From: Heloderma charlesbogerti
Taxonomy: Eukaryota > Chordata > Lepidosauria > Squamata > Helodermatidae
Direction: 5' to 3'
DNA: 64,000 bases
NCBI GenBank assembly: GCA_026122225.1
Contig: JANEZZ010001874.1
Coordinates: 310,001 to 374,000 of the forward strand
Shown: positions 10,958 to 20,861 of the stretch, one piece after another
Numbering within the stretch: position 1 is the first letter of the stretch
Layout of the letters: each line of letters opens with the position of its first letter
The notes under the pieces: generated by a model
Told to the model about the DNA's origin: nothing
What the model saw: the letters and a program-made list of their open reading frames with translations, nothing else
Database searches by the model: none
Position numbers and translations under genes: made by a program

Positions 10958-13900
10958 CCCCTTCATGGATCACTGCCTTGTTGTGGCGAAGGGGCTTGCG
11001 TAACTCAGTGAAGCCATAAGCTATGCCGTACAGGGCCACCCAAGACGGACAGGTCATGGCAGAGAGTTCTGACAAAATGTGGTCCACTGGAGAAGGAAAT
11101 GGCAACCCACTCCAGTATTCTTGCCAAGAAAACCCCATGGAACGCATCACAAGGCTAAAAGATATGACGCCGGAAGATGAGCCCCTCAGGTCGGAAGGTG
11201 TCCAATATGCTACTGGGGAAGAGCAGAGGGTATTTCCAAGTAGTGCCAGAAAGAGTGAAGCGGCTGGGCCAAAGCCGAAAGGACACTCAGCTGTGGATGT
11301 GTCTGGTGGTGAAAAGAAAATCCGATGCTGTAAAGAACAATATTGTTTAGGAACCTGGAATGTCAGATCAATGAATCAAGGTAAGCTGGAGGTGGTCAAA
11401 CATGAGATGGCAAGATTGAACATCGACATCTTGGGAATCAGCGAACTAAAATGGACAGGCATGGGTGAATTTAATTCAGGTGACCATCATATCTACTATT
11501 GTGGGCAAGAATCCCTTAGAAGAAATGGAGTAGCATTCATAGTCAACAAAAGGGTGGGAAAAGCAGTACTGGGGTACAATCTTAAAAATGATAGAATGAT
11601 CTCAGTACGAATCCAAGGCAAACCATTCAACATCACAGTAATTCAAGTCTATGCCCCAACCACCGAGGCCGAAGAAGCTGAGGTTGATGGGTTCTATGAA
11701 GACCTACAACACCTTCTAGAACTAACACCAAAAAAAGATGTCCTCTTCATCATAGGGGATTGGAATGCTAAAGTAGGAAGTCAAGAAATCACCGGGATAA
11801 CAGGCAGGCATGGCCTTGGTGTACAAAATGAAGCAGGACAAAAGCTAATAGAGTTTTGCCAAGAGAACATGCTGATCATAGCAAACACTCTTTTCCAACA
11901 GCACAAGAGGCGACTCTACACATGGACGTCACCAGATGGTCAATATCGAAATCAGATTGATTATGTCCTTTGCAGCCAAAGATGGACAAGCTCCATACAG
12001 TCAGTAAAAACAAGACCTGGAGCTGACTGTGGCTCAGATCATGAGCTGCTTCTTGCAAAATTTCGGCTTAAATTGAAGAACGTCGGGAAAACCACTAAAC
12101 CGTTCAGGTATGACCTAAATCATATCCCTGATGAATATACAGTGGAGGTGAGGAATAGATTTCAGGGATTAGACCAGATAGACAGAGTGCCTGAGGAACT
12201 ATGGACGGAGGTCCGTAACATTGTTCAGGAGGCAGCAACGAAATCCATCCCAAAGAAAAAGAAATGCAAGAAAGCAAAGTGGCTGTCTGATGAGGCTTTA
12301 CAAGTAGCTCACGAAAGAAGGGAAGCGAAAAGCAAGGGAGAAAGGGGAAGATATACCCAACTGAATGCAGAGTTCCAGAGAATAGCAAGGAGAGACAAGA
12401 AGGCCTTCTTAAATGAACAATGCAAAGAAATCGAGGAAAACAACAGAATGGGAAAGACTAGAGATCTCTTCAAGAAAACTGGAGATCTGAAGGGAACGTT
12501 TTGTGCAAAGACGGGCATGATAAAGGACAAAGAAGGCAGGGACCTAACAGAAGCAGATGAGATTAAGAAGAGGTGGCAAGAATACACAGAAGAACTATAC
12601 AGGAAAGATCTGAATGTCCCTGATAGCCATGATAGTGCGCTCACTGAAATTGAGCCGGACATCCTAGAGAGTGAAGTCAAGTGGGCCTTAGGAAGCATTA
12701 GTAACAACAAAGCTAGCGGAGATGACAGTATTCCAGCTGAGCTATTTAAAATCCTAAATGCTGATGCTGTTAAAGTGCTGCATTCAATATGCCAACAAAT
12801 CTGGAACACTCAACAGTGGCCACAAGACTGGAAAAGGTCAGTTTACATTCCAATTCCAAAGAAGGGCAACGCCAAAGAGTGTTCAAACTACCGCACAATT
12901 GCGCTCATTTCACATGCCAGCAAGGTGATGCTCAAAATCCTACAAGCTAGGCTTCAGCAGTATGCGAACCGTGAACTACCGGAAGTACAAGCTGGGTTTA
13001 GAAGAGGCAGAGGAACTAGAGATCAAATCGCCAACATTCGCTGCATCATGGAGAAAGCAAGAGAATTCCAGAAAAACGTCTATTTCTGCTTCATTGACTA
13101 TGCTAAAGTCTTTGATTGTGTGGATCACAAGAAACTGTGGCAAATTCTTAAAGTGATGGGAGTACCAGACCACCTTACCTGTCTGCTGAGAAACCTGTAC
13201 GAGGGTCAAGAAGCAACAGTAAGAACCAGACATGGAACAACCGAGTGGTTCAAAATTGCAAAAGGAGTACGACAAGGCTGCATATTGTCACCCTGCTTAT
13301 TTAACTTATATGCAGAGTACATCATGAGAAATGCCGGGTTGGATGAATCAGAGGTCGGAATTAAGATTGCTGGGAGAATTATCAACAACCTCCGATATGC
13401 AGATGATACCACCCTAATGGCAGAAAGCGAAGAGGGTCTAAACAGCCTCTTGTTGAGGGTGAAAGAGGAGAGTGCAAAAGCTGGTTTGAAACTCAACATT
13501 AAAAAAACTAAGATCATGGCATCTGGCCCCATCACTTCCTGGCATATAGAAGGGGAAGAAATGGAAGCAGTGACAGATTTTACTTTCTTGGGCTCCAAGA
13601 TCACCGCAGACGGTGACTGTAGCCATGAAATTAAAAGACGCTTGCTCCTTGGGAGGAAAGCTATGGCCAACCTAGACAGCATAGTAAGAAGCAGAGACAT
13701 CACCTTGCCGACAAAGGTCCGTATCATCAAAGCTATGGTTTTCCCAGTAGTAATGTATGGCTGTGAGAGCTGGACTATAAGGAAGGCTGAGCGCCGAAGA
13801 ATTGATGCTTTCGAACTGTGGTGCTGGAGAAGACTCTTACGAGTCCCCTGGACTGCAAGGAGGTCAAATCAGTCCATCCTAAAGGAAATCAACCCTGAGT

Positions 13901-14175
13901 GCTCATTGGAAGGACAGATAATGAAGCTGATGCTCCAATATTTTGGCCACCTAATGCGAAGAGAAAACTCCCTGGAAAAGACCCTGATGCTGGGAAAGAC
14001 TGAAGGCAAAAGGAGAAGGGGACGGCAGAGGATGAGATGGCTAGATAGCATCACGGATGCAATGAATATGAACTTGAGCACGCTCCGGGAGAGAGCGCAG
14101 GACAGGAATGCCTGGCGTGCTATGGTCCATGGGGTCACGAAGAGTCGGACACGACTGAACGACTGAACAACAACA
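10958..14175 (+). mobile_element. Full-length BovB (RTE-clade) LINE retrotransposon
   Basis: 3,218 bp bounded by a perfect 11-bp TSD. The 5' end begins CCCCTTCATGGATCACTGCC and the 3' end is the classic BovB tail (GAGTCGGACACGACTGAACG) with an AAC-type microsatellite finish. One uninterrupted frame covers nearly the whole body. It inserted next to or within a family-C hAT element. RTE elements carry a single protein with an AP-type endonuclease and a reverse transcriptase and move by target-primed reverse transcription. The 65-bp leader and very short 3' UTR are normal for BovB. The perfect TSD and open frame point to a young copy. Confidence 0.96.
11023..14166 (+). CDS. BovB endonuclease / reverse transcriptase polyprotein, 1,047 aa
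   Basis: The protein nicks target DNA and reverse-transcribes its own RNA at the nick. An AP-endonuclease-like domain occupies about residues 107-345: TWNVRS with N113, ISELKW with E141, VYAPT, GDWNAKVG with D246 and N248, and CGSDHEL with D339 and H340, so the known catalytic residues are present. The RT domain covers about 560-830: YFCFIDYAKVFD with D692, GVRQGCILSP, and RYADDTT with YADD at 792-795. A C-terminal region follows with YGCESWTIRKAERRRID and LMRRENSLEKTLMLGKTEGK. It ends ..SRTRLND just before the 3' tail. The first ATG at 11023 is used; the conserved similarity to the antisense copy (58440 downwards) starts at the same Met, which supports this start. No stop or frameshift is visible, so it may be functional. 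Confidence 0.93.
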   Translation: MPYRATQDGQVMAESSDKMWSTGEGNGNPLQYSCQENPMERITRLKDMTPEDEPLRSEGVQYATGEEQRVFPSSARKSEAAGPKPKGHSAVDVSGGEKKIRCCKEQYCLGTWNVRSMNQGKLEVVKHEMARLNIDILGISELKWTGMGEFNSGDHHIYYCGQESLRRNGVAFIVNKRVGKAVLGYNLKNDRMISVRIQGKPFNITVIQVYAPTTEAEEAEVDGFYEDLQHLLELTPKKDVLFIIGDWNAKVGSQEITGITGRHGLGVQNEAGQKLIEFCQENMLIIANTLFQQHKRRLYTWTSPDGQYRNQIDYVLCSQRWTSSIQSVKTRPGADCGSDHELLLAKFRLKLKNVGKTTKPFRYDLNHIPDEYTVEVRNRFQGLDQIDRVPEELWTEVRNIVQEAATKSIPKKKKCKKAKWLSDEALQVAHERREAKSKGERGRYTQLNAEFQRIARRDKKAFLNEQCKEIEENNRMGKTRDLFKKTGDLKGTFCAKTGMIKDKEGRDLTEADEIKKRWQEYTEELYRKDLNVPDSHDSALTEIEPDILESEVKWALGSISNNKASGDDSIPAELFKILNADAVKVLHSICQQIWNTQQWPQDWKRSVYIPIPKKGNAKECSNYRTIALISHASKVMLKILQARLQQYANRELPEVQAGFRRGRGTRDQIANIRCIMEKAREFQKNVYFCFIDYAKVFDCVDHKKLWQILKVMGVPDHLTCLLRNLYEGQEATVRTRHGTTEWFKIAKGVRQGCILSPCLFNLYAEYIMRNAGLDESEVGIKIAGRIINNLRYADDTTLMAESEEGLNSLLLRVKEESAKAGLKLNIKKTKIMASGPITSWHIEGEEMEAVTDFTFLGSKITADGDCSHEIKRRLLLGRKAMANLDSIVRSRDITLPTKVRIIKAMVFPVVMYGCESWTIRKAERRRIDAFELWCWRRLLRVPWTARRSNQSILKEINPECSLEGQIMKLMLQYFGHLMRRENSLEKTLMLGKTEGKRRRGRQRMRWLDSITDAMNMNLSTLRERAQDRNAWRAMVHGVTKSRTRLND

Positions 14176-14186
14176 AAGGTTTTTTA
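14176..14186. repeat. Right target-site duplication of BovB
   Basis: AAGGTTTTTTA, identical to 10947-10957. Confidence 0.9.
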
Positions 14187-14213
14187 AAAGAAAAGCAGTT
14201 GGGTGGGAGAGAG

Positions 14214-14773
14214 TGTGAAGATTGAGGCCTACAGAGGCAAGGTAAAAAGGTCAGACCTATTGGCCTGGAGTTTTCTGTTGGGAAGGAGTATCCCTGAGAG
14301 GAGTAGTTTCATTTCCCCAGTTAAGTTTCAGTTTCATTTCTCTGGTTAAGTTTCATTTCCTCAAGTTTGAAACAGTATTTTCGGTTTTGAGGGAGGGCGT
14401 ATATAAAGATTATAAGGACAGCCAGGAGACCAGAGCCTGAAGATAAAGTAGGAAGCAGCAGCCTAGAGGAGTCTAAGTACAGCTAGGGTAAAGGAACTTG
14501 CATTTTACAACTTTTATTTTCTCTTAATGACTTTTGTATCACTCAGCTCTATTGTATAAATACCTTTAGTTGTGATTTGCTTGCTTTAATTTACTAGTAA
14601 ACTGTTGTGGTTAAATCCCAATTGTCTGGTGTGTAAATCATCCCACGTCTACAGCCTAAACCCTACATTATTGGGAAGGGGAAGTTTAAAAGAAGGAAGG
14701 TGGGACTCTTAAGAACGCAAGAGATCTTTAAGGAGCTGCTCAGGGGGTTCAGGCCATAAAAGGAAGCCTGACA
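14214..14773 (+). mobile_element. Solo LTR of a retrovirus-like or LTR retrotransposon family
   Basis: It begins TGTGAAG and ends CTGACA. It is the reverse complement, along nearly all of its length, of the repeats at 17449-17998 and 19956-20503. A TATA-like TATATAAAG at 14400-14408 suggests transcription on the plus strand. Flanking pentamers GAGAG and GAGTT match only 3/5. No internal coding sequence or primer-binding site adjoins it, so it is a solo LTR. Confidence 0.78.
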
Positions 14774-14777
14774 GAGT

Positions 14778-15282
14778 TACCTCCAGGTCCGGGGGGGGTG
14801 GCCGTGGGTGGGGGGAGGCGATCTGTCCCTCCCCCCCCGGAATCCTAGCCAGCTGGCTCCGCTCTGCAGCGATTCTGCGGAGTTGCCGGCCGGATCCAGA
14901 GCGCCAGCGATACGGCCGCCATTGATTGCAAATATTTGCTTAGCCTATTGCGTGAAAAAGCACGGATGCAAATGGCATCCACTACACCATTTGTGGCCGT
15001 AAAGGTTTTACTTTAAGCTAAATGCCTTAAACTAAGAACTTTATGGCCACAAATGGCGTAGTGGATGCCATTTGCATCCGCAGTCAATCCTCCCAGCCAG
15101 TGATACGGCAACAGTGGCCGTATTGCTGGTGCTCCGGAGCTGGCCAGCAGGGAGGAACCAGCAGGTGAGGATTCCTCCCGGAGGCAGAGATAAGTCTTCC
15201 ATTCCTCCATGGATTCCAAGGGGCTGGATTCTTTTGAATCTGGCCTCACTGGGGTTCATGGAGGATTTCTCTCTCATCCCTA
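14778..15282 (-). mobile_element. Palindrome-rich hAT element, subfamily 2, left end truncated
   Basis: The right end (GGATTTCTCTCTCATCCCTA) and the adjacent TCCATGGATTCC and CTGGCCTCACTGG text match the TAGGGATGTCAGAG.. terminus of 28296 and 52060 in reverse. The left side starts abruptly at TTACCTCCAGG, the inner part of the donor-like terminus, directly after the solo LTR. GACAGAGT (14770-14777) and GACAGAGA (15283-15290) match 7/8, but the first overlaps the LTR end, so this may be coincidence. A degenerate central inverted repeat (AAATGGCATCCACTAC / GTAGTGGATGCCATTT) is present. Confidence 0.7.
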
Positions 15283-15373
15283 GACAGAGAGAAAGAAAAC
15301 ATGTTAAATTATATCATACTTTGCTGCTTGCTCTTGTTGGTGGGGTTCTAGAAAGTTGTGTGTGTTTGTTGCT

Positions 15374-15743
15374 TAGGGATGTACATTAATTTTGTTAACG
15401 GTCACAGATTATACAAACATAACGTGATTGCAACCCCAAATGTGAGCAAGAGAGCATGTTCTCCAAAAATGCTTGCAAATTCCAAAACTCGTGTTCATGC
15501 ATGTAAAAATATGCATTTTGTAAAATGCATATTTTTACATTTCGTTCTATGGTGGAATGGTACACATTTGGGGTGTGTTCATTTGAAGAAGTACATTTTT
15601 TCCCATTTGAAATGTTCACTTTTTCCATTTGACCAAAATGAGGAAAGTATGCAAATGACCATGGGAAATGAGGCTAGGCAAGATTCAAATTGGTGTTCAG
15701 AGAATCTGGGTGATTGTGAAAATTGCTTGTTCGTCCATCCCTA
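15374..15743. mobile_element. AT-rich hAT-type MITE (family D) with central palindrome
   Basis: Ends are TAGGGATGTACATTAAT and TTGTTCGTCCATCCCTA. Flanking octamers TTGTTGCT and GTGTTTCT match 6/8. A near-perfect palindrome (ATGTAAAAATATGCATTTTG and its complement) lies around 15500-15541. No coding capacity. Confidence 0.65.
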
Positions 15744-15976
15744 GTGTTTCTTGTTTATTTGTTTTTCTACACGATGCGACAAAAAACATTTGTTTGGTTC
15801 ACACACACATCATCTCTATCCATAATGCTGTGGGAAACGTACTTTGGATATGACCGGGACAGACACCTGAAGGACAAATGTGGCTACCCAACTACTTTGG
15901 TTCCAACTGTGAGAAATGAGATAACCTTTTTGAACCCTTAAATTACAACAACCAATGTGGTTTATACTAGACTTAC
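15744..15976. other. Non-coding spacer
   Basis: Nothing recognised between the family-D MITE and the hairpin at 15977. Confidence 0.4.
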
Positions 15977-16020
15977 CATAGTGCAAAGCATACCATAGCT
16001 ACCATATGCTTTGCACTATG
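15977..16020. repeat. Perfect 16-bp inverted repeat with 12-base loop
   Basis: CATAGTGCAAAGCATA (15977-15992) is mirrored by TATGCTTTGCACTATG (16005-16020). The loop and downstream sequence repeat CATAGCTACCATA, and a third CATAGTGCAAAACAT follows at about 16038. Possibly part of a MITE; no termini identified. Confidence 0.75.
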
Positions 16021-16282
16021 CAAACTATGCATAGCTACCATAGTGCAAAACATGGAATAGCCAGTCAGAAAGCTGATGTAACATAAAACCCACAGTGTCA
16101 TGATAGCAAGCACAATGTGTTTGAATGCATCCACAACCAGAGCTGGTCCACTGTGAAGCTGTGATGTGATTAGTGTACATGTAGCCTGGGGATGAGGCAT
16201 GCCATTTTTTTTCATTCACTTGCACTCACTGACACGTATCTTTCCTCAAGTGTGTTCATTAACCTTTCAAGGGTGCAAATCA

Positions 16283-16351
16283 CCTTTCAAAACAAAAAAT
16301 CTTTCAAAACAAAAAATCTTTCAAAACAAAAAATCTTTCAAAACAAAAAAT
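16283..16351. repeat. Minisatellite, 17-bp unit, about four copies
   Basis: The unit CTTTCAAAACAAAAAAT is repeated head to tail with almost no divergence, implying recent expansion. Confidence 0.92.
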
Positions 16352-17448
16352 CTGTTTTGTATGGAGAATATGCATTTCACTTCCAGCACAAGTGCAGACA
16401 ACAGGTAGGCCACTGAATTCTGCAAGGACGTGTGTGTAGTTTATACCAGTGGTAGACATCTCCCCACAATTAATCAAGAAAATGTCAGTTGATTAATCTA
16501 TCAAGCAAAGTTTTAAGCTTTTTCAATTCATGATGAGTGAAATAATTGGGAAAGGATCTAACAGAAACTGCTGTGGCAAGTATCATCCGGAGAACTGGCA
16601 TCTTCCTTCTTTCTTCGTATTCAGTCAGTCATGAAAAAAAAAAAATGACCCTTTGACTGACACAGCACATTAAACATTAACCATGTCTTGTTAATTTGAG
16701 ACTTGCTGCTTAAGGTAAAATTGGGACTGAAAACATGGCCTTCAGTCATTTGTTTGCTGACATCTGTTTTCTTTGTTAGTGTCTGTTGCTCTGGATATTT
16801 AAGGGGTGGGGGACTTCATGAATTATCAATCCTTTTGAGTTGTTGCTGTGACAAATAAAATATACCCCTCTTCATTTCACAAGAATGCAAATATCAACCT
16901 TCCAAAGGGCTAGAAGCATTAGCTGAATATGAAACAAGCTAATTAGAACACCAGAAAAATGCAGATAAGTATATATCTAGACAAGCAATTAACATTTTAC
17001 TTTTGTCCAATGCAGCCTATGTCAGCTATGCAGCGCATTTTAAGCCTGTATCTGAGGCTGTATTACTGAAAAAAACAGAAGCACTTGTATAGTCTTTCAC
17101 ATGTAGAACCAGTTCATTCAGCTACAGATAAAACAAAACAGATTAGAACAATTTAAACGTTAGACCCTATTCAGGTGTTCACTTGAACACATGAGGGCTT
17201 AAAGAGTATAATGGGATAGGGCTGTGCATGATAACCCCACCCACTACATCTCTGGGCACACTAGCCCCACTTCCCTGTCCCCTCAGATCAGAACTTGCTG
17301 TGTTTAACCATCATGGCCAGAAAGGGAGTCCTACTTGTGTTGGCTTGAACTCTCTGTGTGATAGAGAAGCCTGATCAAGTAGTGTCTGTGTTCATGCAGA
17401 GAGTTCTATTCAGATTCAAATGAATTAAAGTAAAACTCTGTTTCAGAC
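16352..17448. other. Non-coding stretch, unique AT-rich sequence
   Basis: No repeat family or coding motif. 16450-17050 is AT-rich, with ordinary complexity and many TAAT-type motifs, so it could hold conserved non-coding sequence, but this cannot be shown from one genome. Confidence 0.35.
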
Positions 17449-17998
17449 TGTCAGGGTTCCCCTTATGACCTGGACCCCCTGAGCAACTCCTTAAGGTTCT
17501 CTTGCCTCCGTAAGAGTCCCACCTTCCTTCTATTACCTTCCCCTTACCTATAAGGTGGGGTTTAGCCTGTAAATGTGGGGTGACTGACACTCCAGACACA
17601 GGGTTCCACAACAGTTTATTGGTGAATTAAAGCAAGCAAATCACAACTAAAAGTATTTACACAATAGAGCTGAGTGATACAAAAAGCATTAAGAGAAAAT
17701 AAAAGTTGCAAAATGCAAGTTCCCTTACTCTAGCTGTATTTAGACTTCTCCAGGCTGCTTCTTCCTGCTCCCTCTTCAGGCTCCAGGCTCCCTGACTCTG
17801 CTCTTACTGGTTCTCTTGCTCTCTTTATATACCCTCTCCCTCCAAACTGAAAGTACTGCTTCAAACTTGACGAAATGAAACTTAACTGGGGAAATGAAAC
17901 TAATCTTCTCAGGGATACTCCATCCCAATAGAAAATCCCAGGCCTCTAGGTCTGATCTTTTTATCTTTCCTTGCCCCTGTAGGCTTCAAACCTTCACA
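17449..17998 (-). mobile_element. Solo LTR, antisense, with perfect 5-bp TSD
   Basis: On the plus strand it starts TGTCAGGGTTCCCC and ends AACCTTCACA. It is flanked by CAGAC on both sides (17444-17448 and 17999-18003), the 5-bp duplication usual for many retroviral and Gypsy integrases. It is 550 bp and matches 14214-14773 in reverse complement and 19956-20503 in the same orientation. No internal domain adjoins it. Confidence 0.9.
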
Positions 17999-19247
17999 CA
18001 GACCTTGCCATTTTGAACTGGCACTGGGGGGGGGGGCAGGCTGGTGTGCCTTGAGATGTAGGTCCCTAAAGACATGAGTTCCACCCCAGTATACACTTTG
18101 AGCCCTTGTGCGTTCAAGAGAATGCCTGAACAGGGCTTTAGTAAGACTGGTGAAGTTGGTACATGCCTACATTCAAGTTACAGAGAAATGTATCTGCACT
18201 TAACAATGCAGAAACATTTCATTCAGGACCTTGCTGGATATTTTTCAGTTTAGGTTTTCACAATGAAAGATTCATTTACAATGAGATAGGTGTTCTGTCA
18301 AAAATGTGGGCAAATCCATATTTTTGTCACTGTTTTGAGGAGGAGCAGCTTTGCAGCTTCGGAATTCCTGGTAGAATCCTTAAAGTGACATCCTCACAGA
18401 ACTGCAGCCTCAGATGAAAGTTGTGCAGTCTCTGAGGGACCCCTAAAGAAACACACTGAATAAAGCTGCCCACTCTTTGAAGGCCTTGGCTCAGGTAATC
18501 TTGCCAGCCTCAGACCTAAGAGAGCTGTGGAGTCTTTGAGCGACCAGTTATGGAAACTCCCTTGCTTGAAGAAAGGAACTATTTTAGGCTGCATCATCTT
18601 GGATACTCTGTGCAAACTGGAAACAGTGGAATAGCAGGCAGTGGGCATTCTGTTGGTGTGGGGGTCTTGGGAAATGTTCAACCTTGCCATCCTCTGGAAC
18701 TGGTCTTGTGACTGACAGTAGCTTCTGTCCCTCCAGGGCATTCCCCACAATCACTGAGGGTAGGGTTTAAGGCTTAATCACCATATCTATCTATTTATTT
18801 TAATTATTGCCTAATATTTTTGGGTGGGGGATGTTATACAATTTGTCTTTCCTCCCAGCTTTTCTTAATTTCCATTACACAACATAGCAATATTGATTCT
18901 CAGCAGAAACGTTTTGGTTCTAGCTTGTAACTTTGGATCAGTTGCTACCACATTGTGATTTGGGGTCACGTCTTGGAAGTTACATGAGTTTCTGAAGCTC
19001 TGTTGAAATATGAAGTCAGACCATGTTCCACTTTGTGCATTACAGAAAGGTTGTATAGATACTAAAAAATAACTGTAATGATTCCCGTTGTCAAATCCTC
19101 TTCCTCCTCCTCCTCCTCAAAAAAAAAGAAAACACTACAACCTAAATAATTGTATTTTTCATAGACCAATGTTTCATAAGATAGCTGTACCTATGTTTCA
19201 CTCTCATGCACTACAGTGCACTGAATGGCTCCTGTCCCCTCCTGCCC
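17999..19247. other. Non-coding stretch between repeats
   Basis: Contains a G-run near 18028-18037 and a (TCC)n run near 19098-19117. Open frames at 18163-18417 and 18394-18750 have no recognisable domain. The stretch lacks a primer-binding site or gag/pol text, so it is not the interior of a provirus joining the two LTRs. Confidence 0.45.
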
Positions 19248-19255
19248 ATTATAAA

Positions 19256-19500
19256 TAGGGATGGATGGGCAACCCCCCATCCAGATTCTCCAGGCATCCA
19301 CCAAGCTCCTATCCCCACTTGCATGCCCCTAGACCCCCCACTTGCTAAGCTGCCCATACTCACCATGGGCCTATCTGGTGATCTCTGTGCCTGACATTTT
19401 GCAAAAAAAAAAAAAAAAATGAGGGGCACAGATTTGTGCACATTTGTTCTTCTGCAAAATGGTGCTGTGAATGGCTGATATACGCAAAGAAACATCCCTG
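19256..19500 (+). mobile_element. hAT-type non-autonomous element, family C, complete (245 bp)
   Basis: It begins TAGGGATGGATGGGCAACCC and ends AACATCCCTG. It is flanked by a perfect 8-bp TSD, ATTATAAA (19248-19255 and 19501-19508), diagnostic of hAT-type integration. A poly-A run near 19403 and the segment GCAAAATGGTGCTGTGAATG are shared with 10643 and 34273. Confidence 0.88.
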
Positions 19501-19856
19501 ATTATAAACATTCAGGATTTAAGAAATAATGAGAAAGGCCTTTTATAAAACTGTCTTTCTAAACCAATGTTGGATAAGTGTGCTACTCATCAAGTCCAAA
19601 GAATGAGATAATGCTACTCTAGTGTGTACAGTAGAACTTATGTACTCTAATACACTGAGATGGATTAGCTTTGCCTGAGAGAGTCAGCCTTGAATGTGGG
19701 CATGACTCTGTGCCATAGCCAGGTCCGCTATCCTTCTGGCCCCGTCAAAGAATGTCATAAATACACACTCGCAGAGACACTTCTTGTGTCTGTGCAGCAG
19801 GTTGGGCAAACATGATTCTAAGGACGACATCAGCACTATTGTGCCAACTTCCTAAC

Positions 19857-20861
19857 TAGAGATGCATGAGAAATTGATTTCAATTCATTTCTGACCAGAA
19901 TCTACTCACTTCACACCTCCTGGAACTGAATGCAGACCCAGACACAATGTGTGGCTGTCAGAGTTCCCCTTATGACCTGGAGCCCCTGAGCAACTCCTTA
20001 AGGATCTCTTGCCTCCTTAGGAGTCTCACCTTCCTTCTTTTACCTTCCCTTTCCCAATAATGTGGGATTTAAGCTATAGGCGTGGGGTGATTGACTCTAG
20101 ACACAGGGTTTAACCACAGCAGTTTACTGGTAAATTAAAGCAAGCAAAATCACAACTAAAGGTATTTACACAATAGAGCTAAGAGCGATGCAAAAGGCAC
20201 TGAGAGAAAATAAAAGTTGCAAAACACAAGTTCCTTTACCCTAGGTGTACATCGAGTTCTCCAGGTTGCTTCTTCCTGCTCTGTCTCCATGCTATGGTCT
20301 CCCTGACTCTGCTCTTACTGACTCTCTGTTTTTATACCCTCCTCCCTCAAAACCAAAAGTACTGTTTCAAACATAAAGAAATGAAAATTAACCAGGGAAA
20401 TGAAACTACTTCTCTTAGAGATACCGCCCCCACCAAAAAAAACCCACTCCAGGCCTCTAGGCCTGACCTTATTCCTTGTGTCTGTAGGCCTCAAACCTTC
20501 ACAGTGGTCAATGTCCATACATGTCTGAGCTTGAATGCAATTTGTGGATTTTTTTTTTAAGTGTTACAAAAATGTGTACATTTGAAAAAAATGCTTGAAA
20601 GAATGCACAAATACTTTTGAAGAATACACTCAAAGATGCTTTAATCAATGGGAGAAATGTGTGTACATTTAAAAATGTGAAGAATTGATGCTTACATTTT
20701 GGGGGGGTGGGGAGAAACCTGCACAAAAATACCGGTGAATTTTCATGTAAAAAGAAACCAACAAAGCTTGCAATCTGATGTGGAGACAAGTTAGAATGAG
20801 CTTTGAAGTGGAATTTGAAGAGCCTCAATGAGCTTGAGTTTTGCTAATTTGCACATTTCTA
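19857..20861. mobile_element. AT-rich hAT-type element (family D) interrupted by a solo LTR
   Basis: The left part starts TAGAGATGCATGAGAAATTG and the right part ends TTTGCACATTTCTA. The LTR at 19956-20503 splits it. The right part contains repeated GTACATTT and GAATG motifs like those in 15374-15743. Outer octamers TTCCTAAC and CTGCTTGC match only 4/8, so the outer ends are tentative. Confidence 0.5.
19956..20503 (-). mobile_element. Solo LTR, antisense
   Basis: Starts TGTCAGAGTTCCCC and ends AACCTTCACA, 548 bp. Flanking pentamers are GTGGC (19951-19955) and GTGGT (20504-20508), 4/5. Same family as 17449-17998. It inserted into an older AT-rich hAT derivative. Confidence 0.85.

Noticed and set aside
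13206..13730. 174-codon frame antisense to the BovB reverse transcriptase
   Set aside because: It is the complement-strand shadow of a real coding sequence, and the same antisense frame recurs in the other BovB copies (for example 53871-54395). No independent domain.
17449..20503. Two same-orientation LTRs as ends of one provirus
   Set aside because: Each has its own flanking 5-bp duplication, and the 2 kb between them contains no gag/pol text but a complete family-C hAT element with its own TSD.
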